Notes: generated by a model not told the origin, from the sequence alone. 9,400 bases of DNA from Microthrixaceae bacterium (GCA_023264915.1 JAHFUU010000057.1:1-9400); one strand, 5' to 3'. Numbered from the stretch's first letter, positions 1-5,963 are shown. Translations and numbers: made by a program.

Positions 1-8
1 AAAGGAAC

Positions 9-22
9 TGAGCAAGTGCTCA
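9..22. promoter_or_regulatory. Inverted repeat, probable TetR-family operator
   Basis: TGAGCA-AG-TGCTCA is a perfect 6-bp inverted repeat with a 2-base centre. Flanking bases extend it imperfectly (GAAC on the left, GTTC on the right with one extra G). It ends 12 bases before the Shine-Dalgarno of the TetR gene. Short palindromes of this size directly in front of a tetR gene are the usual place for an autoregulatory operator; that this regulator binds it is inference. The promoter itself may lie partly outside the window. Confidence 0.6.
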
Positions 23-49
23 GGTTCAGTGTTCAAGGGAGGCCCTCAG

Positions 50-688
50 ATGGCCAGGTCAGGGACGCGGGGCCAGCAACTCCGAGGTGCTCAGGCTCGC
101 GGCCGGGTGGTGGACGCGGCCATAGAGGCGCTCCGCCAGCGAGGCTTCGCCGGTGCCAGCGCACGCGAGATCGCCCGCATCGGCGGTTTCGCCCAGGGCG
201 TCGTCTTCTACCACTTCGGCACCATGGACGAGGTCCTCCTCGCTGCCCTGGACCGCGTGGGCGAGCAGCGAATGGCCAGGTACTCGGCTGCGGTCGCTGC
301 AGCATCGACGATCCCGGAGCTGGTCGACGTGGCCTCTGGCATCTACCGCGAGGACCTCGAGCAAGGTCACCTGAAGGTTCTCGCTGAGCTGATCGCCGCC
401 TCGTCGTCGAACCCCGAGCTCGGCGCGGCGGTCGCCGATCGGATCGAGCCCTGGGTCAGCTTCACCGCGGAGGTGATCGAACGCTTCCTGACGGGGTCGC
501 CGCTGGCCACCGTGGTGCCGGTCCAAGACGCTGCCTTCGCGATCGTCGCCGTCTTCTTGGGCGTAGAGCTCCTGACGACCCTCGACGGCAACCGCCATCC
601 CGCCGACTCGCTCATCCGCTCGGCAGGCGACCTCGGCGCTCTGCTCGCACCGTTCATCCAACCTGGACCACAGGAGGCAACACCATGA
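50..688 (+). CDS. TetR/AcrR-family transcriptional regulator
   Basis: This 212-residue one-component regulator is predicted to bind DNA as a dimer and to release it on binding a small ligand. The N-terminal helix-turn-helix is clear at about residues 18-65: GFAGASAREIA, then a turn, then GVVFYHFG, the classic TetR recognition helix ending. The rest is an all-helical ligand and dimer domain that I cannot assign to a subfamily. I chose ATG 50 because AAGGGAGG (35-42) lies 7 bases upstream; a GTG at 29 in the same frame would add 7 residues but lacks such a site. The stop overlaps the next start by ATGA, so the two genes are very likely one transcript. The inverted repeat at 9-22 suggests autoregulation. 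The ligand is unknown; neighbouring dehydrogenases make an acyl-CoA or another lipid-like molecule possible, but this is only context. Confidence 0.93.
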   Translation: MARSGTRGQQLRGAQARGRVVDAAIEALRQRGFAGASAREIARIGGFAQGVVFYHFGTMDEVLLAALDRVGEQRMARYSAAVAAASTIPELVDVASGIYREDLEQGHLKVLAELIAASSSNPELGAAVADRIEPWVSFTAEVIERFLTGSPLATVVPVQDAAFAIVAVFLGVELLTTLDGNRHPADSLIRSAGDLGALLAPFIQPGPQEATP

Positions 689-1686
689 ACAGCACGGCAA
701 CCAACCACGGCGACTTCGACGTCGTGACCGGAGCCCTGAGCTTCACGGGCCGCCACATCGCTCAGCGCCTGATCGATGATGGTCGGGGCGTTCGGACGCT
801 TACCGCCCACCCGGATGCAGACCCGAGCTTCGCAACCAAGCTCGATGTGGTGCCCTACCGCTGGGATGACCCCGTGGCACTCGCCGACAGCTTGCGTGGC
901 GCAGGGACCCTCTACAACACCTTCTGGGTCCGGTTCAGCCACGGGCGTGTCAGCTTCGAAGAAGCGATCAGCAAGTCCTCGGCCCTGTTCGTCGCCGCAG
1001 AGCGCGCCGGCGTGGACAAGATCGTCCATGTCAGCATCACGAACCCATCGCTCAGCTCACCGCTGCCCTACTTCTGTGGCAAGGCGATGGTCGAGCAGGC
1101 TCTCGCGAGCTGCGGCGTGCCGTTCACGATCGTTCGCCCGACCGTCGTGTTGCGCCCCGGCGACGTGCTCGTCAACAACATCGCCTGGCTCCTCCGCCAT
1201 CTCCCCTTGTTCGGGGTGGCAGGCCGTGGTGACTACGGCGTGAGGCCCGTGCACGTCGAGGACGTTGCGCGGCTGTGCGTCGAGGCCGCACGCTCGGGGC
1301 GGGAGTGCGAGGTGATCGATGCGGTCGGGCCCGAGACCTACACCTTCGTCGAGATTGTCGAGTTGATCCGTACCGCGGTCGGAAGCCGCAGCCGGATCGT
1401 CTCGCTGCCCACACCCATCGTCCCGCTCGTGTCCCGTGCCCTCGGTCTGCTGGTGCATGACGTGTTGCTGACCGGCGACGAGCTGCGGGGACTCATGGAC
1501 GGACTCGTCACCACAGACGGTCCGGCAACGGGTCGGATCGCCCTCAGCGAGTGGCTCGCTGACAGTGCCGACGGCTTGGGCGAGGTCTACGCCTCTGAGC
1601 TTGCCCGCCACTTCGAGCAGGCACCTACGAAGGCCCCTGCTGGGCCAGATGTGGCGCACGGGGCAGAGCTCGCGGGCACGACTTGA
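685..1686 (+). CDS. NAD(P)-binding epimerase/NmrA-like (atypical SDR) protein
   Basis: This 333-residue atypical or extended short-chain dehydrogenase fold protein probably uses NAD(P)H in the cytoplasm. The nucleotide-binding loop is VTGALSFTG (residues 14-22), a variant of the usual TGATGFIG. SITN near 117-120 and YFCGK (Y129, K133) fit the catalytic Ser and YxxxK positions. FTIVRPTVVL (147-156) and RPVHVEDVA (187-195) are typical of the NmrA/NDUFA9-like branch. AGGAGG at 672-677 sits 7 bases before ATG 685, and the start overlaps the TetR stop (ATGA), so translation is probably coupled. The last 20 or so residues (TKAPAGPDVAHG...) are low-complexity and look like a disordered tail. Substrate unknown: the family includes sugar epimerases, quinone or redox sensors and reductases, and nothing here decides between them. 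Confidence 0.85.
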   Translation: MNSTATNHGDFDVVTGALSFTGRHIAQRLIDDGRGVRTLTAHPDADPSFATKLDVVPYRWDDPVALADSLRGAGTLYNTFWVRFSHGRVSFEEAISKSSALFVAAERAGVDKIVHVSITNPSLSSPLPYFCGKAMVEQALASCGVPFTIVRPTVVLRPGDVLVNNIAWLLRHLPLFGVAGRGDYGVRPVHVEDVARLCVEAARSGRECEVIDAVGPETYTFVEIVELIRTAVGSRSRIVSLPTPIVPLVSRALGLLVHDVLLTGDELRGLMDGLVTTDGPATGRIALSEWLADSADGLGEVYASELARHFEQAPTKAPAGPDVAHGAELAGTT

Positions 1687-1713
1687 CCGACCCCGACGTC
1701 TGGCCCGGCGAGA

Positions 1714-1743
1714 TTCGCATCTTGACCGACCGGTCAATAGTCT
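1714..1743 (+). promoter_or_regulatory. Promoter with TetR-type operator in the spacer
   Basis: TTCGCA (1714-1719, 4 of 6 to TTGACA) and TAGTCT (1738-1743, fits TANNNT) are 18 bases apart. The 16-base inverted repeat TTGACCG-AC-CGGTCAA fills 1722-1737, almost the whole spacer. A bound repressor there would exclude RNA polymerase. The -10 ends 6 bases before ATG 1750, so transcription is expected to begin at or next to the start codon, which fits the absence of any Shine-Dalgarno. A second partial copy, TTGACCGACC, lies at 1683-1692 across the upstream stop codon. The motif differs from the repeat at 9-22, so the regulator need not be the adjacent TetR. Confidence 0.65.
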
Positions 1744-1749
1744 TCGGCA

Positions 1750-2535
1750 ATGGACATAACCGATGCATCAGCAATCGTCACGGGCGGGGCCTCAGGCCTC
1801 GGAGCAGCCACGGTGAAGCAGCTCGCGAGCAGGGGCGCGAAGGTCGTGATCTTCGACCTCGATCGCCAGGAGGACAAGGGCAAGGCCCTCGCTGCAGAGG
1901 TCGGCGGCGTCTTCTGCGCGGTTGACGTGACCAAGACCGACGACATCGTCGCAGGCGTGGACACGGCTCGTGAGCTCGGGCCAGTGCGTGCTCTGGTGAA
2001 CTGTGCCGGGGTTGGCATGGCCGGTCGCACGATCGGAAAGGACGGCCAGTACTCGTCCGCGTTCAACCTCGACACGTTCAAGTGGGTCATCGAGATCAAC
2101 CTGATCGGCACGTTCGACTGCATCCGGATAGCCGCCACCGCGATGAGCCAGACCGAGCCGCTCGACGAATCCGGTGAGCGTGGTGCCATCGTCAACACGG
2201 CGTCGGTGGCCGCTTTCGACGGCCAGATCGGCCAGTGCTCGTACTCCGCATCCAAGGGCGGTGTCGTCGGCATGACCCTTCCGATCGCCCGTGACCTCGC
2301 TGCGGTGGGCATCCGCGTGAACACGATCGCCCCCGGGCTCATCGACACACCCATCTACGGCGAGGGCGAGTTCTCCGAGCAGTTCAAGGCGAAGCTTCAG
2401 GAGGGTGTCCTGTTCCCGCGGCGGCTGGGCACAGCAGACGAGTTCGCGACGCTCGCCCTCGAGCTGTTGACCAACAGCTACATGAACGCCGAGACCATTC
2501 GCGTCGACGGCGGCATCCGCATGCCCCCCAAGTGA
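1750..2535 (+). CDS. SDR-family dehydrogenase, 3-hydroxyacyl-CoA dehydrogenase type 2-like
   Basis: This 261-residue classical short-chain dehydrogenase probably oxidises a secondary alcohol with NAD. Seen in sequence: TGGASGLG (11-18), an aspartate after beta-2 in IFDLD (D36) that usually marks NAD over NADP, NCAG (84-87), N117, S152 and YSASK (Y165, K169), giving a complete Asn-Ser-Tyr-Lys tetrad. NTASVAAFDGQIGQ, the insert after NCAG and IAPGLIDTP resemble the HSD17B10/type-2 3-hydroxyacyl-CoA dehydrogenases, which are about 260 residues long. That points to the third step of fatty acid, branched acyl-CoA or steroid side-chain beta-oxidation; the exact substrate is inference. The gene follows its own operator-bearing promoter and appears to be leaderless. 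Its stop directly touches the stop of the convergent gene on the other strand. Confidence 0.9.
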   Translation: MDITDASAIVTGGASGLGAATVKQLASRGAKVVIFDLDRQEDKGKALAAEVGGVFCAVDVTKTDDIVAGVDTARELGPVRALVNCAGVGMAGRTIGKDGQYSSAFNLDTFKWVIEINLIGTFDCIRIAATAMSQTEPLDESGERGAIVNTASVAAFDGQIGQCSYSASKGGVVGMTLPIARDLAAVGIRVNTIAPGLIDTPIYGEGEFSEQFKAKLQEGVLFPRRLGTADEFATLALELLTNSYMNAETIRVDGGIRMPPK

Positions 2536-3435
2536 TCAGCGCCTGAGCACGTGGTGGAGGCCGTCCTCGATGCTCGCGTAGCCGAAGCTGAAGCCGCTGG
2601 TCTCGAGCGCGAACGGCTCGACGCGCGCTGACGCGAACAGGAGCTCGTCGGCGAGCTGGCGCCCGAGCAGGAGCCTCGGCGCGAACGCAGGCACCGGGAT
2701 CAGGGCCGGTCGCCCGAGCACCTTGCCGAGCGCCCTGGTGAACTGGGCGTTGGTCACCGGGTTCGGTGCGACGAGGTTGACCGGGCCAGCGAGGTCGCCG
2801 TCGAGGATCGATTCGATGGCTGCAACCTCGTCATCGATGGCGATCCAGCTCATCCACTGCGCCCCGGTCCCCATGCGCCCTCCCAAGCCCAGTCTGAACA
2901 AGGTCAGCATGCGGGCCAGCGCGCCGCCTCTTGCGCTCAACACGATGCCCGTGCGCATCAACACGGTGCGTATCGCGGCATCGGTCGCGGCTCGTGCGGC
3001 GGACTCAGCGGCGGCGCTCACCTGGGATGTGAACAGGTCACCCGGAGGGCTCGATTCGGCCAGGACCTCGTCGCCGCGATCGCCGTAGTAGCCGATCGCG
3101 GACGCGTTGAGGAACACGCGGGGCTTTGATCGCAGCGATGCGAGCGTCTCGGCGAGCAGCCGTGTGCCGTCTACCCGGCTGCGGTATATGGAGTCTCGTT
3201 GGTGGTCAGACCATCTCCTCGCCCCGATGTTCTCACCGGCCAGGTTCACCACGGCATCGAAGCCTTCGAGCGCTCCGGCGTCGAGCGCACCGGCGGCGGG
3301 GTTCCAGTCGATGGTCGGTTCGTTGGAGCCGAGCCTCCCCCTCACGACCCGCACGACTTGGTCACCTCGCTCGCTGAGCCGCTGGCAGAGGGCGGTGCCT
3401 ATGAGCCCGGTGGACCCGGTTATCGCTACCTTCAT
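2536..3435 (-). CDS. TIGR01777-family (YfcH/SulA-like) NAD-dependent epimerase
   Basis: This 299-residue atypical SDR protein belongs to the widespread TIGR01777 family, whose reaction is unknown. Family marks are present in order: ITGSTGLIG (5-13), NLAGENI (64-70), RWS (74-76), SAIGYYGD (112-119), RTGIVLS (161-167), GGALA (170-174), MSWIAIDD (195-202) and a C-terminal DUF1731-like segment with PVPAFAPRLLLG and ADELLFAS. The usual His of the SWIHxxD motif is Ala199, and the conserved Trp of the DWE stretch after YYGD is missing (SAAAESAA), so this copy is somewhat divergent. ATG 3435 is chosen because the nucleotide-binding strand starts right there (MKVAITG). The frame is open to 3915, but that extension looks like non-coding translation. 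No good Shine-Dalgarno is visible. It is convergent with the SDR gene. Confidence 0.9.
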   Translation of the reverse strand: MKVAITGSTGLIGTALCQRLSERGDQVVRVVRGRLGSNEPTIDWNPAAGALDAGALEGFDAVVNLAGENIGARRWSDHQRDSIYRSRVDGTRLLAETLASLRSKPRVFLNASAIGYYGDRGDEVLAESSPPGDLFTSQVSAAAESAARAATDAAIRTVLMRTGIVLSARGGALARMLTLFRLGLGGRMGTGAQWMSWIAIDDEVAAIESILDGDLAGPVNLVAPNPVTNAQFTRALGKVLGRPALIPVPAFAPRLLLGRQLADELLFASARVEPFALETSGFSFGYASIEDGLHHVLRR

Positions 3436-3617
3436 GGACCGACAGGCTACCTGGGCTGGCGTGCCGCCCGTGCTGACAGGTCGTGTCCCGGACGATCGGT
3501 TCCCCCGCGTCGCGGACCACCTCGGGCGAAGCGGTGCGGGCCTGGCTGAGGTGCCGGCATGGACGGCTGCTCGGATGCCGGTTCCACAAAGGGTCGCCGC
3601 TTCGGACTTGTTGTGGT

Positions 3618-3623
3618 TACGGT
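3618..3623 (+). promoter_or_regulatory. Possible -10 element for the LapA-domain gene
   Basis: TACGGT fits TANNNT and lies inside GTTACGGTG (3616-3624), a 9-mer that recurs at 5956-5964 in front of the peptidase gene. It would give a leader of roughly 25 bases before ATG 3656. No convincing -35 is seen at the expected spacing. The rest of 3436-3655 shows no gene; it has one 7-bp inverted repeat (CCGGCAT 3554-3560, ATGCCGG 3575-3581). Confidence 0.3.
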
Positions 3624-3655
3624 GAGGGCACGCCCCGACGTGTCCGGAGGTTGAC

Positions 3656-3937
3656 ATGGAACTCGAGCACACCGCTGGCGAGGTGGCCAGGCGCACCAAG
3701 GGTGAGCAGCGATCCCAGGCGGTCCACCTGGTGGCCGGGGCGGTGCTCGGAGCGGCCCTGCTCTCCTTCATCGTGCAGAACGCGACGACGGTCGAGCTCA
3801 GCTGGTTGTTCTTCTCCTTCAGTGCGCCGTTGTGGATCCTGATCGTCGCAGTTGTGGCAGCGTCGCTTGGGCTTGGCAAGATCGGCGGCTTCTTCTTCCA
3901 GCGCAGCCGCTCCAAGAGCCGGGATCGCTCGCACTAG
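3656..3937 (+). CDS. LapA-domain (DUF1049) two-helix membrane protein
   Basis: This 93-residue protein has two predicted membrane helices: about residues 22-41 (AVHLVAGAVLGAALLSFIVQ) and about 57-75 (APLWILIVAVVAASLGLG). Between them is the short loop NATTVELSWLFFSFS. Helix one ending in F-I-x-Q-N, then T-V-x-L-x-W-L-F-F-S-x-S-A-P-L-W, is the signature of the LapA/DUF1049 domain. The C-terminal tail is basic (QRSRSKSRDRSH) and should face the cytoplasm, as should the charged N-terminus. GGAGG at 3646-3650 stands 5 bases before ATG 3656. In proteobacteria LapA helps control LPS assembly, but actinobacterial members have no established role, so no LPS function is implied. The gene stands alone between two minus-strand genes. 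Confidence 0.85.
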   Translation: MELEHTAGEVARRTKGEQRSQAVHLVAGAVLGAALLSFIVQNATTVELSWLFFSFSAPLWILIVAVVAASLGLGKIGGFFFQRSRSKSRDRSH

Positions 3938-4128
3938 GTCCGCGAAGATGCCAGGGAGCAGCACAGCGGGTCACCAGGTGCATCCCGGGGGTCCTGAGAA
4001 CCTGGCCTTCAGCGAGCGAGTGGTCGCACGGAACCGGGCATCAGCACCGACGGTGCCCGAGAAGACGAGGCGTCGACCGTCCACACGAATCACGAGACTC
4101 GCCGTGCTGCGGCGAAGCTCCGTTGGAA

Positions 4129-5415
4129 TCAGAGCTGCTCGACGTTGTCGCCCCGGAGCTTGTTGCGAGTGTCGAGCACGTAGGCGGCCTGGTCTCGAAC
4201 GACCCCCAGATCGAAGTCGTCGTGGTCGACCAGCAACACGACCGCTGCGACGCTGCGGAGCACCTCTGGGGAGAGCTCTACGCGCTGCACGCCGTCTGGG
4301 ACGTCATCCATCACGTGAGGGTCAGCTGCAAGCACCTTCGCCCCGAGGTTCATCAGTTGGGCGGCGATCGGCTGGGACGGTGATTCGCGGGCATCGCCGG
4401 TGTTGGCCTTGTATGCGAGGCCCAGAAGCAAGATCTGCTGGCCCGACACGGCGAGGTGACGACGGTTGAGGGCTTCGATGAGGCGTCGCACCACGTAGTC
4501 AGGCATGTGCTCGTTGACGTCGTTGGCCAGCTCGACGAAGCGGAAGGTGCGGCCGAGCGACTGGCGCACCTGCCAGGACAGGTACGAGGGGTCGATCGGA
4601 AGGCAGTGGCCCCCGACGCCCGGTCCGGGCGTGAAGCGCATGTAGCCGAAGGGCTTGGTCGAAGCCGCGTCGATCGCCTCCCAGACGTCGATGCCGAGCT
4701 CGCTGGCGAACATGGCCAGCTCGTTGACGAGTGCGATGTTGACGTGGCGGAAGGTGTTCTCCAACAGCTTGGTCAGCTCGGCTTCGCGCGGGGTCGACAC
4801 CCGCACCGTCTGGTCCACGAGAGCGCTGTAGAAGCTGTCGACCGCATCGAGGGATGCGGCATCGATCCCGGACACGACCTTGGGCGTGTTCTCGAAGGTG
4901 AACTCCCTGTTGCCCGGGTCGATGCGTTCGGGGCTGTACCCGAGCATGAAGCCGCTCCCAGCATCGAGGCCAGAACCCGCCTCGAGTATGGGTGCCACCA
5001 ACTCCTCGGTCGTTCCGGGGTAGGTGGTCGACTCGAGGATCACGCAGCACCCCGGCCGCATTCGGGGGGCCAGCGAGCGAGCCGCATCCTCGATGTAGGA
5101 CAGATCGGGGTTGCCCTCGCGCAGAGGCGTTGGCACCGAGATCACGGCGATGTCGAAGCCAGCCGCGTCCTCGACGTCGACTGTCGGCCTGTAGCGTCCG
5201 CTGGCCAGCGCGGCTCGGAGCCGGTCATCGGTGATGTCCTCCACGGTTGATTCGCCGGCCGCGAGGCGCTTGATCTTGGATTCGTCGACATCGAGGCCTG
5301 TCACGTCGAAGCCATGCTCGACAGCGCACATGGACAGGGGAAGCCCGACGTATCCCTGGCCGACCACGACGAGCTGTCTGCCGTTGCCTGCTGTTGCGGG
5401 TCTGGTCATTGCCAC
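4129..5415 (-). CDS. Nucleotide-sugar dehydrogenase, UDP-GlcNAc 6-dehydrogenase-like
   Basis: This 428-residue cytoplasmic NAD-dependent four-electron dehydrogenase of the UDP-glucose/GDP-mannose dehydrogenase family oxidises the C6 hydroxyl of a nucleotide sugar to a carboxylate. Seen: GQGYVGLP (19-26), ISVPTPL (92-98), ESTTYPGTT (128-136), YSPERIDPGN (160-169), ELTKLLENTFRHVNIALVNE (213-232; K216 and N220 catalytic), GVGGHCLPIDP (266-276; nucleophile C271) and the C-terminal substrate-domain motif LGLAYKANTGDARESPS (331-347). YSPERIDPGN with ENTPKVV resembles WbpA-type UDP-GlcNAc dehydrogenases more than UDP-glucose dehydrogenases, but substrate is not proven. The start is GTG 5415 or ATG 5409, two codons apart; neither has a strong ribosome site. 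A TACCAT -10-like hexamer lies on the minus strand at 5489-5484. No glycosyltransferases are in the window, so the polysaccharide is unknown. Confidence 0.93.
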   Translation of the reverse strand: MAMTRPATAGNGRQLVVVGQGYVGLPLSMCAVEHGFDVTGLDVDESKIKRLAAGESTVEDITDDRLRAALASGRYRPTVDVEDAAGFDIAVISVPTPLREGNPDLSYIEDAARSLAPRMRPGCCVILESTTYPGTTEELVAPILEAGSGLDAGSGFMLGYSPERIDPGNREFTFENTPKVVSGIDAASLDAVDSFYSALVDQTVRVSTPREAELTKLLENTFRHVNIALVNELAMFASELGIDVWEAIDAASTKPFGYMRFTPGPGVGGHCLPIDPSYLSWQVRQSLGRTFRFVELANDVNEHMPDYVVRRLIEALNRRHLAVSGQQILLLGLAYKANTGDARESPSQPIAAQLMNLGAKVLAADPHVMDDVPDGVQRVELSPEVLRSVAAVVLLVDHDDFDLGVVRDQAAYVLDTRNKLRGDNVEQL

Positions 5416-5501
5416 CTGTCCGTGTCGCGGTCTTCCCTGGCGCTGCGATCACCGCCGATGCTGACCTCGCTGCGCGCTCGGAGATGGTAGCGGTCTCTCG
5501 A

Positions 5502-5507
5502 TAGGGT
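5502..5507 (+). promoter_or_regulatory. Possible leaderless -10 element before small ORF A
   Basis: TAGGGT fits the actinobacterial TANNNT -10 and ends 7 bases before ATG 5515, the spacing expected when transcription begins at the start codon. No recognisable -35 lies upstream (5478-5483 reads TCGGAG), so this is tentative. Confidence 0.35.
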
Positions 5508-5514
5508 GACCGAG

Positions 5515-5658
5515 ATGCATGCCGCCTGTATCACAAGGCGCGGACTAGGCCGTGACCCGGGTGAGAGTACGGCGCCCGCCCGTGAAATCCACGCGCTCGG
5601 GGGGCTTGGGCGGGCGAGGAGCCTGGGGCTCCGGGGCCCCAGGCGGGCAGGCCCATGA
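5515..5658 (+). CDS. Small ORF A, 47 residues, covering repeat copy 1
   Basis: ATG 5515 to TGA 5656-5658. The peptide starts MHAACITRRGLGRDPGE and ends RRAGP; it is Gly/Arg/Ala-rich with no membrane segment or domain I recognise. Its last 37 codons or so are the 106-bp repeat, so composition may reflect RNA or DNA structure rather than protein selection. In favour of translation: a TANNNT hexamer 7 bases upstream and an ATGA overlap with ORF B. Against: no Shine-Dalgarno, strong hairpins in the coding region and very high GC. It could equally be a regulatory leader or no gene. Confidence 0.25.
   Translation: MHAACITRRGLGRDPGESTAPAREIHALGGLGRARSLGLRGPRRAGP
5546..5651 (+). repeat. 106-bp direct repeat, copy 1
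   Basis: Identical base for base to 5680-5785, 134 bp downstream. It contains two nested or adjacent inverted repeats: CGCCCGCCC (5573-5581) with GGGCGGGCG (5608-5616), enclosing a smaller GTGAAATCCAC element; and GCCTGGGGC (5621-5629) with GCCCCAGGC (5636-5644) around a 6-base loop. A third, weaker pairing is CCGT/ACGG around GACCCGGGTGAGAGT at the left end. After the exact repeat, similarity resumes as ATGAGC with three mismatched bases between (CCC here, GTG in copy 2). Confidence 0.97.
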
Positions 5659-5789
5659 GCTGGCGGGCCGAGGCATGCGTAGGCCGTGACCCGGGTGAGA
5701 GTACGGCGCCCGCCCGTGAAATCCACGCGCTCGGGGGGCTTGGGCGGGCGAGGAGCCTGGGGCTCCGGGGCCCCAGGCGGGCAGGGTGA
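5655..5789 (+). CDS. Small ORF B, 44 residues, covering repeat copy 2
   Basis: ATG 5655 to TGA 5787-5789. It starts MSWRAEACVGRDPGE and then reads the same repeat-derived sequence as ORF A, because each copy is entered in the same frame from its own start codon even though the copies are 134 bp (not a multiple of 3) apart. It overlaps ORF A by ATGA and ORF C by TGATG. No domain is seen. The start has only a weak upstream purine run (GGCAGG). Treat as a candidate reading frame, not an established gene. Confidence 0.22.
   Translation: MSWRAEACVGRDPGESTAPAREIHALGGLGRARSLGLRGPRRAG
5680..5785 (+). repeat. 106-bp direct repeat, copy 2
   Basis: Exact copy of 5546-5651, after a 28-bp spacer (5652-5679). 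The paired segments lie at 5707-5715 with 5742-5750 and at 5755-5763 with 5770-5778. Copy 2 ends 3 bases before ATG 5789 of small ORF C, so its terminal hairpin would place that ORF's ribosome-binding region close to a stable stem. Full identity over such a GC-rich stretch points to recent duplication, gene conversion or a dispersed element. Confidence 0.97.
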
Positions 5790-5878
5790 TGAGCACGCGG
5801 AAGCTGATAGTGCTGTCGTTGCTCTGTGGTGTCGCCCTGCTGGCGGCGTTCGCTGTGCAGCTCATGATGGCCCACTGA
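5789..5878 (+). CDS. Small ORF C, 29-residue single-helix membrane peptide
   Basis: ATG 5789 to TGA 5876-5878. The peptide begins MSTRKLIVLSLLCGVALLAA and ends with a short AFAVQLMMAH-like tail: a short basic N-terminus, then about 20 hydrophobic residues, then stop. That is what a single-pass membrane micropeptide or the signal-anchor stub of a longer protein looks like, and third-codon positions are G/C-rich (the first codons ATGAGC are shared with the repeat boundary). The start overlaps the ORF B stop as TGATG; GGCAGGG (5780-5786) lies upstream at short spacing. I do not recognise the family. It could be a real small gene or a degraded N-terminus, since no continuation is seen in other frames. 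Confidence 0.5.
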   Translation: MSTRKLIVLSLLCGVALLAAFAVQLMMAH

Positions 5879-5933
5879 GCTCGAGCGACAGACCCGCTGA
5901 CCGAACGGATGTTCCTGGCAGGACAATGAGGTC

Positions 5934-5963
5934 TTCACAGGGGTGCGGAGGAGCTGTTACGGT
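5934..5963 (+). promoter_or_regulatory. Promoter of the M23 peptidase gene
   Basis: TTCACA (5934-5939, 5 of 6 to TTGACA) and TACGGT (5958-5963, TANNNT) are separated by 18 bases. Expected transcription start is about 5970, giving a leader of about 35 bases before GTG 6005. The -10 sits in the same GTTACGGTG 9-mer as at 3616-3624. Confidence 0.5.

Noticed and set aside
1734..2354. 206-residue minus-strand ORF within the SDR gene
   Set aside because: It is a mirror of the SDR coding frame; the sense strand has the full Asn-Ser-Tyr-Lys tetrad.
3436..3915. N-terminal 160-residue extension of the TIGR01777 gene
   Set aside because: The nucleotide-binding strand begins at MKVAITG (ATG 3435); the upstream translation has no fold-like pattern and would overlap the LapA-domain gene on the other strand.
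3938..4128. Terminator or small gene between the LapA-domain and dehydrogenase genes
   Set aside because: Only a short palindrome (GCACC-GAC-GGTGC, 4044-4056) without a T run is seen, and open frames here are tails of antisense frames.
4456..5250. 264-residue plus-strand ORF opposite the nucleotide-sugar dehydrogenase
   Set aside because: It lies wholly antisense to a gene with complete catalytic motifs; long open antisense frames are common in GC-rich DNA.
5546..5785. CRISPR array
   Set aside because: Only two repeats, each 106 bp, with one 28-bp spacer and no cas genes; CRISPR repeats are far shorter.
5531..5938. Minus-strand ORFs of 106-135 residues across the repeat region
   Set aside because: They consist mostly of the duplicated GC-rich repeat read in different frames, have repeated Pro/Arg/Ser-rich translations and no ribosome site; the frame of each copy differs within the same ORF.
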